Assembly: GCA_965249005.1 (NCBI GenBank)
Contig: CBDFLD010000022.1
Coordinates: 248,001-312,000 of the forward strand
Length of the DNA stretch: 64,000 bases
Source of the DNA: CBDFLD01 sp965249005
GTDB taxonomy: Bacteria > Acidobacteriota > UBA6911
Reading direction: 5' to 3'
Shown: in pieces, positions 18,332 to 26,632 of the stretch
Layout of the letters: each line of letters opens with the position of its first letter
Position numbering within the stretch: the stretch's first letter is position 1
Program-made: the position numbers and the translations under genes
Notes under the pieces: generated by a model
Seen by the model: the letters and a program-made list of their open reading frames with translations, nothing else
What the model was told of the DNA's origin: nothing
Database searches by the model: none

Positions 18332-18781
18332 CTAGGATTCGTGCCGGCGGATGATCAGTAGAATGTTTCCGTCCTCCCACGTAACGTTGACGGGGTCCGG
18401 GTATACTCTACGAATGTTGGCCTGGAACAGCTCCATGGCTGCCTCGAATTCTTGCGGTTCATACAATGCAAATGTGGAATAGTGGTAATTCCTTGCCTGC
18501 TCGCAAAGCCAGTCAAGCGAGGCCAAACGATCGTATCTGAACGACTCAACTTCCTCGAGCTCCAACCCGGGGGTTTTCTCGATGAATGATTTCAATTGAT
18601 CTAGCTCGAGTATGCGGTTCTCCTTCTCGGTAAAATAAGGAAAGTGCTGTCCCCAAACACTCCTTTCATTCTGGGTGCGAGTTCGCGTGTAAATGAACAA
18701 TTTTCCAAAAGGCCGTATCGTGCGAGCACTCTCGCTTAAGAAGCCGCCTGTCCCTATCAAAAACCCCATCGGATGGAACAA
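18332..18781 (-). pseudogene. class I SAM methyltransferase, C-terminal fragment
   Basis: The 149-residue frame matches the second half of a class I methyltransferase: SARTIRPFGKLFIYTRT is the usual RVLKPGG strand region, followed by VWGQHFPYF and a C-terminal beta strand NILLIIRRHES. The SAM-binding loop that should lie about 60 residues upstream is missing, and no continuation is seen beyond 18781. This is therefore a 5'-truncated remnant. The rve-type transposase gene upstream may mark the event that removed the front half. Confidence 0.6.
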
Positions 18782-18955
18782 TCAGATCGCGTCACGATGA
18801 TCAGCGTCCTCCCATTTCGTTGCTGGGCAATTTTCATTGGTCATTTGAGGAGTGGGGAACCGACGCGGCTATTCCTCGGGGCATAGCAATCCCAGATACG
18901 CTCCAGCGCGAAATTCGATTGTGCTCCCGAGTCGGTTGATCGACAGCAGACGGTA

Positions 18956-19978
18956 TCAGGCAGCCTGTCGCTGGTATCGATGATGCAGACCACCGACTTG
19001 AGGAATCACGACGACGGCTCCGACCGATTCAACTGCGCGTGGAACTGGCGAGTCTTTTTCCAACGACAAATGCAGACGCGCGGTGTGGTAGTAGGTGATG
19101 TAGGAGCGAAGGACGCATCGAAGTGATTCTTCGTTGAGAACGATGACGTGGTCCAAGCACTCCCGCCGGATGGAACCGATCACGCGTTCAACGTACGGAT
19201 TTTGCCACGGAGATCGGGGTGCACTGAGGACTTCGTGAATATCCATGACTTCGAGTTGCTTTCGGAATTCGTATCCGTATATCCGATCGCGATCTCGCAG
19301 CAGACACCTTGGTGCGCTGTCAAAAGGGAAGGCTTCCACAATTTGCCGTGCGGTCCACTCGGCAGTCGGATGTGCGGTAACGTTGAAATGAAGGATGCGC
19401 CGACGGTCGTGGGCGAGGACGACGAAGACATACAGAACGTGGAACGAAATCGTGGGTACGGTGAAGAAATCAACAGAAAGCATCAGGGATACGTGATTCT
19501 TCAGGAACGTTCGCCATGTTTGCGACGGCGGCCTGGAGTGTCGAACCATGTATTTGGCCACCGAGGCTTGCGAGACTTGAATCCCAAGCTTGAGCAGTTC
19601 GCTGTGGATTCTCGGCGCTCCCCACAGCACGTTATTTCGACTCATGGTTCGGATCAGTACGCGTGTGTTCTTTGGAACGCTCGCCCGCCCGACTTTTCCG
19701 TGGCGAACCTTCCAGGTCCAGTACCAACGGAAGCCGCGACGGTGCCAATTTATAACCGTATCCGGTTTCACGAGCATGAGTGCGGATCGCCACCGAGACC
19801 AAAAGCGGGAAAGGAAAACCCATAAGCGACGGTCCACCGATTTCAGTCTAGGCTTTGGAATCTTTCGCTGCAGAACGGTGATTTGATGTCGAAGGGCGAC
19901 AATCTCGAGTTGCGTGTCCGCGCCCCTTTGAAAGTACACGCGAAACGACGATAAGGACGAAAATAGAAGATCAAGCAT
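18956..19978 (-). CDS. rve-type DDE integrase/transposase
   Basis: A 340-residue transposase with an N-terminal helical/HTH part (LEIVALRHQITVLQRKIPKPRLKS, split here as LEIVALRHQITVLQRK and IPKPRLKS) and a retroviral-type integrase core. The three acids are visible: D in LSVDFFTVPT, D in LLRDRDRIYG, E in NPYVERVIGSIRREC. It resembles the single-ORF integrases of the IS3/IS481 supergroup common in soil bacteria. The frame is full length. I could not define the element ends. Confidence 0.85.
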   Translation of the reverse strand: MLDLLFSSLSSFRVYFQRGADTQLEIVALRHQITVLQRKIPKPRLKSVDRRLWVFLSRFWSRWRSALMLVKPDTVINWHRRGFRWYWTWKVRHGKVGRASVPKNTRVLIRTMSRNNVLWGAPRIHSELLKLGIQVSQASVAKYMVRHSRPPSQTWRTFLKNHVSLMLSVDFFTVPTISFHVLYVFVVLAHDRRRILHFNVTAHPTAEWTARQIVEAFPFDSAPRCLLRDRDRIYGYEFRKQLEVMDIHEVLSAPRSPWQNPYVERVIGSIRRECLDHVIVLNEESLRCVLRSYITYYHTARLHLSLEKDSPVPRAVESVGAVVVIPQVGGLHHRYQRQAA

Positions 19979-20233
19979 GGCCGTTGAAGCCTAAACGGCA
20001 AAGCGCGGAAGTTCAATGTTTTCAAGCGTGACGACATTTTCAGTAGGCACACTCGATGGATCAGGACGCGTTTGATCCAAAATGAGGTCCCGATCCTGAA
20101 GGAACACCGGGAATTGGGGAGTGGGCTGTACTACGTCGGTGGTTTGAGGTTTGAGATTCCGTTGTGACCCAAAAAGAAAATCTCCCCTACTGAATAAGCC
20201 AATAGAGGCTGTTTCTTCTTGAGAGGAAACGCG

Positions 20234-20392
20234 CTACCCTCTTTGCGACCCCTTCTTGAGATACAGGATATTCCCTTTGCGCGTAACCTTATATCCTTTC
20301 TTCTCCCACTGCGCTTTCTGCTTTGCGGCCGATTCTGCGGTCTTATACTCGCGTTTTTCGCTCGCAGGTGCTTGAGCTTTGGCCTTTGCCAT
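20234..20392 (-). CDS. small lysine-rich basic protein
   Basis: A 52-residue protein starting MAKAKAQAPASEKREYKTAE, with a very basic tail (QWEKKGYKVTRKGNILYLKK). The ATG at 20392 is chosen because GGAGAGG lies at normal distance before it; a longer in-frame extension upstream has no such site. The composition suggests a nucleic-acid-binding or ribosome-associated protein, but this is a guess. It lies between IS elements and is intact. Confidence 0.55.
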   Translation of the reverse strand: MAKAKAQAPASEKREYKTAESAAKQKAQWEKKGYKVTRKGNILYLKKGSQRG

Positions 20393-20628
20393 GATGATCC
20401 TCTCCTTGTGGAATGATGTAATCGCTTGTGCGGTACAAAGATAACCTCGATAGCAGAAATACGCAAGCCATGAGAGAGTGGACCTGAGTTGGGGGCCGTA
20501 CCACACGGAGGGGCCTTTATTCAGAGTCTTGCTCTACTGAAAAAGAAGCCATCTGGGGGCCTTGGACTCCATATGATTGACGTCAACGACATTTCCCTTT
20601 GAGGACGATTTGGAATGCCCAGGATTTT

Positions 20629-21450
20629 CTAGACAGATTGTATCCTCTGAAAGTAGTCAGCTTCAAACTGCACAGGCGACACACCGCCGACATGGCTGTG
20701 TCGTCGTTTTGAGTTGTAGAACATCTCGATGAAATCGAAAATGTCCGCCCGGGCATCGTCCCGTGTGGCATAGACTCTCCTCCGGATCCGTTGCTTCTTC
20801 AGCGTCGAGAAGAAGCTCTCAGCCACTGCGTTGTCCAAACAATTCCCTCGACGGCTCATTGACGGTTCCAGCCCATGTTCCTCAAGAAAGGCCATGTAGT
20901 CATGACTCCCATATTGGCTTCCCTGATCGCTATGGACAACCACTGTTCCCGCTGGTCGGCGACGCCAGACCGCCGACAGCAACGCCTGCATGACGAGATC
21001 GCGCTGCATCGTGGGTTGCATTGACCAACCGATAACTCGTCTGGAGAACAAATCCAGGACAACGGCGAGGTACAGGAATCCCTCGTAAGTCCGGACGTAG
21101 GTTATGTCGCCCACCCACGCTTGATTCGGTGCAGGCACGGCGAACTCTCGATTCAACCGGTTCGGAGCCCCACGCGCAGGTTGACCACCGCGGATCCATC
21201 GCCGCTTGTATCCGACCTCGGCCCGTAAACCGTTCCGACGCATTAACCTTGCTACCCGATGCACACTGCATGTCTCGCCCAGTTCCTTCAGGTCCCGGTG
21301 AATCCAGCGGCTCCCATAAGTGCCTCCGCTGGCGATGAACAACTTGCGAATCTGCCCGAGCAACCGCTGATCCTCCTTGGCACGGGCCGACACCGGCTGT
21401 TTCACCCATGCATAGAAACCTCTGCGATGCACCCTCAGTACGCGACACAT
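20629..21450 (-). CDS. IS3-family transposase OrfB (integrase core)
   Basis: It has the HTH_21-like start (RVHRRGFYAWVKQP), then YGSRWIHRDL and the rve core with D in WVGDITYVRTYEG, D in VVHSDQGSQYGS and E in NAVAESFFSTLKK. OrfB is normally made as an OrfA-OrfB fusion by -1 frameshifting. The B frame is open upstream (FIRDHRAEFRIQ) and lies -1 to orfA, with a CCAAAGC stretch near the end of orfA as a possible slip site. Confidence 0.92.
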   Translation of the reverse strand: MCRVLRVHRRGFYAWVKQPVSARAKEDQRLLGQIRKLFIASGGTYGSRWIHRDLKELGETCSVHRVARLMRRNGLRAEVGYKRRWIRGGQPARGAPNRLNREFAVPAPNQAWVGDITYVRTYEGFLYLAVVLDLFSRRVIGWSMQPTMQRDLVMQALLSAVWRRRPAGTVVVHSDQGSQYGSHDYMAFLEEHGLEPSMSRRGNCLDNAVAESFFSTLKKQRIRRRVYATRDDARADIFDFIEMFYNSKRRHSHVGGVSPVQFEADYFQRIQSV

Positions 21451-21497
21451 CGGTTGGATCCGAAACTCGGCCCGATGATCGCGTATAAACGCGTACC

Positions 21498-21779
21498 TTA
21501 CCCGGATGCTTTGGCAAAGTACGCGGCGGCCTTTCGGAGGATGTTCCGTTCCTCGGTTACTCGCTTCAGCTCTGCCCGAAGCCTCCGGATCTCATCGTCC
21601 TTGTTCGCTAGCTGGCGTCCCTTGGTTCCAGTGGCTGGTCTGTACTTCCGGATCCACTCGTAGAGGCTGTGACTCGACACCCCTAGGCGGTCGGCCACCT
21701 CTTTGACCGGATGCCCCTTCTCCGTAACCTGCCGCACAGCTTCCTGTTTGAACTCGTCCGTGTATCTAACTCGTCCCAT
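21498..21779 (-). CDS. IS3-family transposase OrfA (HTH)
   Basis: A 93-residue protein of the HTH_Tnp_1 family: MGRVRYTDEFKQEAVRQVTE start, HTH VKEVADRLGVSSHSLYEWIR, then a leucine-zipper-like helix (DDEIRRLRAELKRVTEERN). It binds the IS ends and provides the N-terminal part of the OrfAB transposase. Confidence 0.92.
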   Translation of the reverse strand: MGRVRYTDEFKQEAVRQVTEKGHPVKEVADRLGVSSHSLYEWIRKYRPATGTKGRQLANKDDEIRRLRAELKRVTEERNILRKAAAYFAKASG

Positions 21780-21861
21780 TGTTTCACTCCTGATTGTTTC
21801 ACTCCTGAAAGTTGCCTCATTTTAGGCCTTCAAAAGTGTCTACGAAACCCTGGGCATTCCA

Positions 21862-22624
21862 GACGTTTCCGCACATGATCCTCGAAAACCTTAAGGTCGC
21901 TGGCGTTCAGCAGGCTCACAAAGAAGGTAGGATTGCCTTCACCTCACTCACTTCCTGGCCTGGCGATATGGTTTGCGCGGAAGGCCGGTACCTGGAGGTC
22001 GAGGCCGAGAAACGCGCTGCCATCTTCATTGGCCCGGAGTTCGGAACCGTTCAGCGAGCAGACCTTGTCGAAGCAGCCCGCGAGGCAGGCGATGCCGGGT
22101 TTGACGTCTTGATCGCCTGCGCCTTCAACTACGACGCACACGCCACGGAGTTCAGCAAGTTGGGGCGCATCCCCGTCCTCAAGGCCCGCATGAACGCCGA
22201 CCTGCACATGGCCGAGGACCTCAAGAACACCGGCAAGGGCAATCTCTTTGTCATCTTTGGTGAGCCGGACATCGATCTCCTGACCGAGAAAGACGGCAAG
22301 CTCCGGGTGAGGGTGAACGGCGTGGACGTGTTCAAACCCCAGACCGGCGAGGTGGTCAGTGACGGCCCGGATGGCATTGCCTGCTGGTTTATCGACACCG
22401 ACTATAACGAAGAAAGCTTCTTTGTCCGTCACTCCTACTTCTTGGGTGCGAACGATCCCTATAGCGCGCTGAAGACCACGCTCAAGGCTGAGATTGACTC
22501 TGACGCCTGGGAGACGCTGCACAGTGACACTTCGCGTCCTTTCGAGAAGCCAAAGAATGGCCGAATCGCCGTCAAGGTGATTAACCACCTGGGCGACGAG
22601 GTAATGAAAGTCTTCAAGGTCTGA
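21862..22624 (+). pseudogene. site-specific DNA methyltransferase (type III Mod-like), C-terminal fragment
   Basis: The frame entering from the IS3 end encodes about 250 residues of the C-terminal region of a large adenine-type DNA methyltransferase, as found in type III-like restriction loci. Typical blocks are FPHMILENLKVAG, IGPEFGTVQRADLVEAA, GFDVLIACAFNYDAHA, GNLFVIFGEPDIDLL, DGIACWFIDTDYNEESFFVR and the terminus AVKVINHLGDEVMKVFKV. The catalytic DPPY and SAM-binding regions are gone. It ends 5 bp before the RelE-helicase gene, so the two formed one operon. The identification rests on recalled family sequences. Confidence 0.65.
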
Positions 22625-22629
22625 AAGCC

Positions 22630-23872
22630 ATGGACTTTCGCATCGCCGACACCTTCACCGACAGTCTCACCCGCCTGACGAACGAAGAGCAGAAGGCTGT
22701 CAAGACGAAGGCTTTCGACCTGCAACTCGACCCTAGCAACCCCGGCGTGAGCTTCCATAAATTAGATAAGGCGAAGGACAGGAACTTCTGGTCGGTGCGG
22801 GTTAGTCGGGACATCCGAGTGATCGTTCACAAGAGCGAATCGAGCCTCCTGCTGTGTTATGTGGGTCACCACGACAAAGCATACGACTGGGCAGAGCGGC
22901 GAAAACTGGAGACTCACCCGAAGACTGGCGCAGCCCAGCTAGTCGAGATACGGGAAACGGTGAAGGAGGTCATTGTTCCCGTGTACCTCCATGAGGAGGC
23001 TGCCCCAGCTTCCAAACCCACCGCCGAGGCCAGCCCACTCTTCGCCGGGATTCCCGAAGATGAATTGCTCAGCTACGGTATTCCTCCTGAATGGCTTGGT
23101 GATGTTCGGAACGCGACCGAGGATAGCTTGTTACCTCTGACAGATCACCTGCCTGCGGAAGCGGCAGAGGCACTGCTGGAGCTGGCGACGGGTGGGAAAC
23201 CCCGAGTGCTCGCGCCAGTCGCTGCCGTGGTCGATCCCTTCGACCATCCCGACGCACAGCGCCGTTTCCGGGTGATGACGAACGTCGAGGAGCTGGAGCG
23301 TGCCTTCGATTACCCATGGGAGAAGTGGACGATCTTCCTGCACCCCGAGCAGCGGGAATGGGTCGAGCGCGACTACAGTGGCCCCGCCCGTGTTTCTGGC
23401 TCGGCTGATACGGGAAAGACTATCGTCGCGCTTCACAGGGCGACGCATCTTGCGCGGATACATCCCGACGCCCGAGTGCTGCTGACGACCCTTACCGATA
23501 CACTGGCGAATGCGCTGCAAACGAAGCTGAGGCGGCTCCTAGCGAACGAACCCCGTCTCGGGGAAAGGATCGGTTTATTCGCTAAGTGCTATCGGCCTGC
23601 GACTGTATAAGGCTCAGTTGGGTCCGGTAACGATTGCGAGCAGGGACGAGTTACGTGAATTGATCAAGGACTCTGCAAGTGCTGTGGACGGCCATAAGTT
23701 CAGGATGCACTTTCTCCTCGCTGAGTGGGAACAGATCGTCGATGGGTGGCGATTGGAGACCTGGGATGGGTATCGGGATGTGGTGCGGCTTGGGAGAAAG
23801 ACGAGGCTGCCAGAAGCCCAACGGAGAGTGCTGTGGTCTGGCCGCAGATCCGAAGTGCTTCCTCCACACTCG
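22630..23872 (+). pseudogene. RelE-like domain fused to UvrD/Rep-type helicase, broken
   Basis: Residues 1-110 resemble a RelE/ParE toxin fold (MDFRIADTFTDSLTRL, FHKLDKAKDRNFWSVRVSRD, IRVIVHKSE). After a linker comes the start of a superfamily 1 helicase: HPEQREWVERDYSGPARVSG, then Walker A GSADTGKT, where the family usually has GSAGTGKT. The frame breaks near 23580-23610. Helicase sequence resumes in other frames (IGLRLYKAQLGPVTIASRDE; AVDGHKFRMHFLLAEWEQIV; WDGYRDVVRLGR) up to about 23850. The motifs after that are missing. It is probably an anti-phage or DNA-repair type gene partnered with the upstream methyltransferase, now dead. Confidence 0.7.
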
Positions 23873-24348
23873 TCCGCGCGGGCGTCGAGCGGGTAATGGG
23901 TTTTTGTACCGAGGAGGAGTACCAGGAGTTCCTTCGCGCATGCCCCGACTTCGAGCGCATGCTGGTTCGTTCCGGCATCCAGTTGATCAAATACTGGTTT
24001 TCGGTGAGCGACGACGAGCAGGAGCGTCGTTTCAAACAGCGCATCAAGGATCCGATTCGCCGCTGGAAGGTCAGTGAAATGGATCTCAGATCGCGCGAGA
24101 AGTGGGTCGAGTACTCCATGGCCAAGGACGAGATGTTCAGCCACACCAACATCAAACAGGCACCGTGGTTCGTGGTGCGGGCCGATGACAAGAAGCGAGC
24201 CCGATTGAACGTGATCGCGAACCTGTTGAGTCAGATCCCTTACGATGAGATCAAAGATCCGAAGATCAAACTACCGGATCGAAAGGAAAACGTTGGTCAT
24301 GTTCGACCACCGCTCACGGACCAGACTTTCGTTCCGGAAGTGTTTTGA
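23873..24348 (+). pseudogene. ppk2: polyphosphate kinase 2, C-terminal fragment
   Basis: From about RAGVERVMGFC onward the frame matches the second half of class I PPK2: IQLIKYWFSVSDDEQERRF, then KDPIRRWKVSEMDLRSREKW and AKDEMFSHTNIKQAPWFVV, and DDKKRARLNVIANLLSQIPY. It ends normally at 24348. The N-terminal half with the Walker A motif is absent. Sequence before it belongs to the broken helicase, so an illegitimate deletion joined two unrelated genes. The fragment cannot be an active kinase. Confidence 0.8.
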
Positions 24349-24730
24349 GATTCTAATCACACAAAGCTGAGCAGATGAACAAGTTGCGCAGGGCAGGATT
24401 GCTGATCGCTGTAGCGAATGTACTCACTTTACTGGCTGCCACACCGCCATCGCCGGCGAAGCGAGATTACCGGCTTCATTGGGAGGTTGCTCGGTAGGGA
24501 CCTCAATGCCCTCGAACGAGGCGAGATTGTCAGTTCGTCCCAGAACGGCGTGATGTACTGAGTCCGGGGAGGCTGATACGAATATCCATTGGCGGTAGAG
24601 GGCAGATTCGCCTACAGCCCGAGCGGTCTGAGCGTTGTGGTGGAGGACGACGTCTTCCCGCAGAAGCAAGGGCGGTGGCGTACCCGGGACCCAGCTCGAA
24701 ACGCGACTTATTTCGCCTATCTGCTTCTTA
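24349..24730. other. spacer without recognised gene
   Basis: About 380 bp after the PPK2 fragment. Open frames on both strands look like chance. The DNA leads into a kinase-tail relic, so it may hold further unrecognised debris. Confidence 0.4.
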
Positions 24731-24781
24731 GACGACCCACGCTTCCAGGACCTGCTGCGCCGCATGAACTTCCCAGAGTGA
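24731..24781 (+). pseudogene. loose kinase C-terminal tail relic, copy 3
   Basis: It reads DDPRFQDLLRRMNFPE then TGA, at DNA level almost the same as the copies after kinases 2 and 3, although no kinase gene lies upstream here. Seven bases after the shared TGATGAAGCAA context, the unknown fragment MQPLTPEKIEQ starts, mirroring the order seen at 13952-14040. Confidence 0.6.
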
Positions 24782-24791
24782 TGAAGCAACG

Positions 24792-24900
24792 ATGCAACCG
24801 CTCACGCCCGAAAAGATCGAACAGGAATTCGTCCAGGTTGCCATTGACCTGAAGGACGTGATCGTCCTGGACGGCGTTGACGATAGCACGTGTGGAACAC
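24792..24900 (+). pseudogene. 5' fragment of the unknown acidic protein family
   Basis: ATG 24792 begins MQPLTPEKIEQEFVQVAIDL and continues DLKDVIVLDGVD, matching the fragment at 16271-16330 with only third-position changes. Homology stops after GVD, and the IS256 follows at 24927. Together the two fragments give both ends of an otherwise unseen gene. Confidence 0.5.
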
Positions 24901-24926
24901 GCGCGTCCATCGTGCCGCTGTCACGG

Positions 24927-26227
24927 TCATGTCAAGCTGCTTGTGTAAAAAGGTCGAGGGTACGAGTTGGTCGTTGTTCCTTCCAATCGAGATTGAATCG
25001 ATGGAAGATCGAGTAAATGATTCTGTCGACACTCTGGACATTAACAAAGCAAACCATCGGACGCGTTCTCCGTCGAACCTCAACGAAGCAGCGTTCGATG
25101 ACGTTGGTGGTTCGTAGCTTCTTCCACAGAGGCCGTGGGAAGCTGTAAAAGGCCAGTAACTCAGGGAGATCCTTCTCCAATCGATTCACCATCTTCGGAT
25201 AATCCTTGTGCCAGCAACGCTTCAGCCTCCTGAAAGCTGTCAGTGCATCCCGACGGCTATCGGCCTGGTAGATGGCCCGTGCATCCTGCTTGATCTGGTC
25301 TCGATCGCACTTTCGGACTGAATTGACGATGTTTCGCATCTTATGTGCCCAGCAGCGTTGGTGCTGAGCTCTCGGATAGATCGTTTCAATGGCCGCTGCC
25401 AGACCTGCACAGCCGTCGGTCACAATCAGCTCGAGGTTATCTCCCTCTATACCACGCCGGTACAGATCTCCTAAGAGTCCTTCCCAGGCAGCTTGACTCT
25501 CTCCACTGCTGCGCATAAATGCCAAAAGCTGCCGGCTACCATCCGCTCTCACCCCGTAGGCCACCAGCATCTGCACCCGTTTCCGCCCACTCGGACGTCT
25601 TACCCTCAGACTCACTCCGTCCAGAAACAGTGTCTTCCATTCGTCACTCAACCGAGCTCGGTGAAATCGCTGTACTGCTTCATCTAGCTCTCGTGTCAGC
25701 TGCGATACCGTCTGTGCACTGACAACTTCTCCCGTCATGATCGCCACAATCCGTCCCACCGTCCGTGTGCTGATTCCTCTGAGAAACGCCTCTCGTATCA
25801 GCAACGTTACCTCGTCAGCTCGTCGTTGAAACCGTTGTAATCCCTTCGGGAGAAAATTCTTGTTCCGGCTCCGGGCAATCCGCAACCGTAACGTTCCAAA
25901 GCGGGTCACAAAGTCCCGTTCATAGTATCCATTGCGGTACTCTCTCTTTCTCTGCCCACCTCTTTCATACCATCCAAAGCCACAATAACGGTCTCTCTGC
26001 CGCTGTGATTCAGTCTCGAAATACCGTTTCCACGCCAGCTTTGTCTTGCTATACACATCTCCCCAAAAGTCTTCTTTTACCTCATCAAGGAAATGTTGGA
26101 ATTGTTCGGTCATCGGTGTTAATTTCGCCATTGGGTGTAAGCTCCTTTCTTGGAGTTGGTTTTTGCCATCGCAGCGAAAAAACCAAACTTACACCCTCTT
26201 TCTTTTTACACAAGCAAAGTTACATCA
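24927..26227 (-). mobile_element. IS256-family insertion sequence
   Basis: A 1301-bp element with inverted ends of about 26 bp sharing GCTTGTGTAAAAAG. It is flanked by a perfect 12-bp direct repeat CCGCTGTCACGG (24915-24926 and 26228-26239). The family normally gives 8-9 bp duplications, so part of the repeat may have pre-existed or belong to the ends. Confidence 0.85.
24932..26131 (-). CDS. IS256-family (mutator-type) transposase
   Basis: A complete 399-residue transposase. It has the typical N-terminal region (YRNGYYERDFVTRFGTLRLR), the first acid in LFLDGVSLRVRR, the second in LIVTDGCAGLAAAIETIYP, the RCWAHKMRN signature, and the C-terminal RTTNVIERCFVEVRRRTRPM with the last catalytic Glu. 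The length is standard. The reading frame is intact and the ends are present, so the element may be mobile. Confidence 0.95.
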   Translation of the reverse strand: MAKLTPMTEQFQHFLDEVKEDFWGDVYSKTKLAWKRYFETESQRQRDRYCGFGWYERGGQRKREYRNGYYERDFVTRFGTLRLRIARSRNKNFLPKGLQRFQRRADEVTLLIREAFLRGISTRTVGRIVAIMTGEVVSAQTVSQLTRELDEAVQRFHRARLSDEWKTLFLDGVSLRVRRPSGRKRVQMLVAYGVRADGSRQLLAFMRSSGESQAAWEGLLGDLYRRGIEGDNLELIVTDGCAGLAAAIETIYPRAQHQRCWAHKMRNIVNSVRKCDRDQIKQDARAIYQADSRRDALTAFRRLKRCWHKDYPKMVNRLEKDLPELLAFYSFPRPLWKKLRTTNVIERCFVEVRRRTRPMVCFVNVQSVDRIIYSIFHRFNLDWKEQRPTRTLDLFTQAA

Positions 26228-26405
26228 CCGCTGTCACGGGGGAGATCCCGGTCATCATACTAAGCAATTGACCGCATCGCCGATCCATTCGAGTCCGGCC
26301 ATCAGAACTCGAAAAATAGAAAGCGAGGGGTCCGTCCTTGGCGGAACCTGGCGCACAGTCGTCCCTATCGAATCTTGGGTCCGAACAAGTTCCATATCGG
26401 TTCTC

Positions 26406-26615
26406 GCAAGTTATAATCGTAAAATCGGCTGGAGCGAACAGGGCTTGTTTGACGTGGTGAGCGTCTGCGCCCTTTTCAACTATATGAATAGACTGGTCGA
26501 AGGCATGGGCATCAAGAGCAGCGGCGAAAATCCGGACCTCTCGGGGATTTCCGCCGACGACAAGCGAAAGATTCGGTACACCGACGCGCTCGCCAAACTG
26601 GGCATTGCTACATAA
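26406..26615 (+). pseudogene. AhpD-like/carboxymuconolactone decarboxylase family, C-terminal fragment
   Basis: The last 65 residues of an open frame (SEQGLFDVVSVCALFNYMNR, then LVEGMGIKSSGENPDLSG) match the C-terminus of peroxidase-related AhpD-fold proteins. The core CxxC and His motif that should lie upstream is absent, replaced by unrelated sequence beside the IS256. It ends 17 bp before the M19 gene and was probably cotranscribed with it. Confidence 0.6.
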
Positions 26616-26632
26616 CCACAAAAGGAGCAATT

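Larger units (their letters stand above)
20611..21861 (-). mobile_element. IS3-family insertion sequence
   Basis: A 1251-bp element whose ends are inverted repeats: left TGGAATGCCCAGGATTTTCT, right (complement) TGGAATGCCCAGGGTTTCGT. It carries overlapping orfA and orfB on the minus strand. No target duplication is seen: flanks are GACGATT and GACGTTT. The right side joins directly into a truncated DNA methyltransferase gene, so a deletion beside the IS is likely. Confidence 0.9.

Noticed and set aside
24424..24789. 121-codon minus-strand frame
   Set aside because: It overlaps the plus-strand kinase-tail relic and has no recognisable feature.
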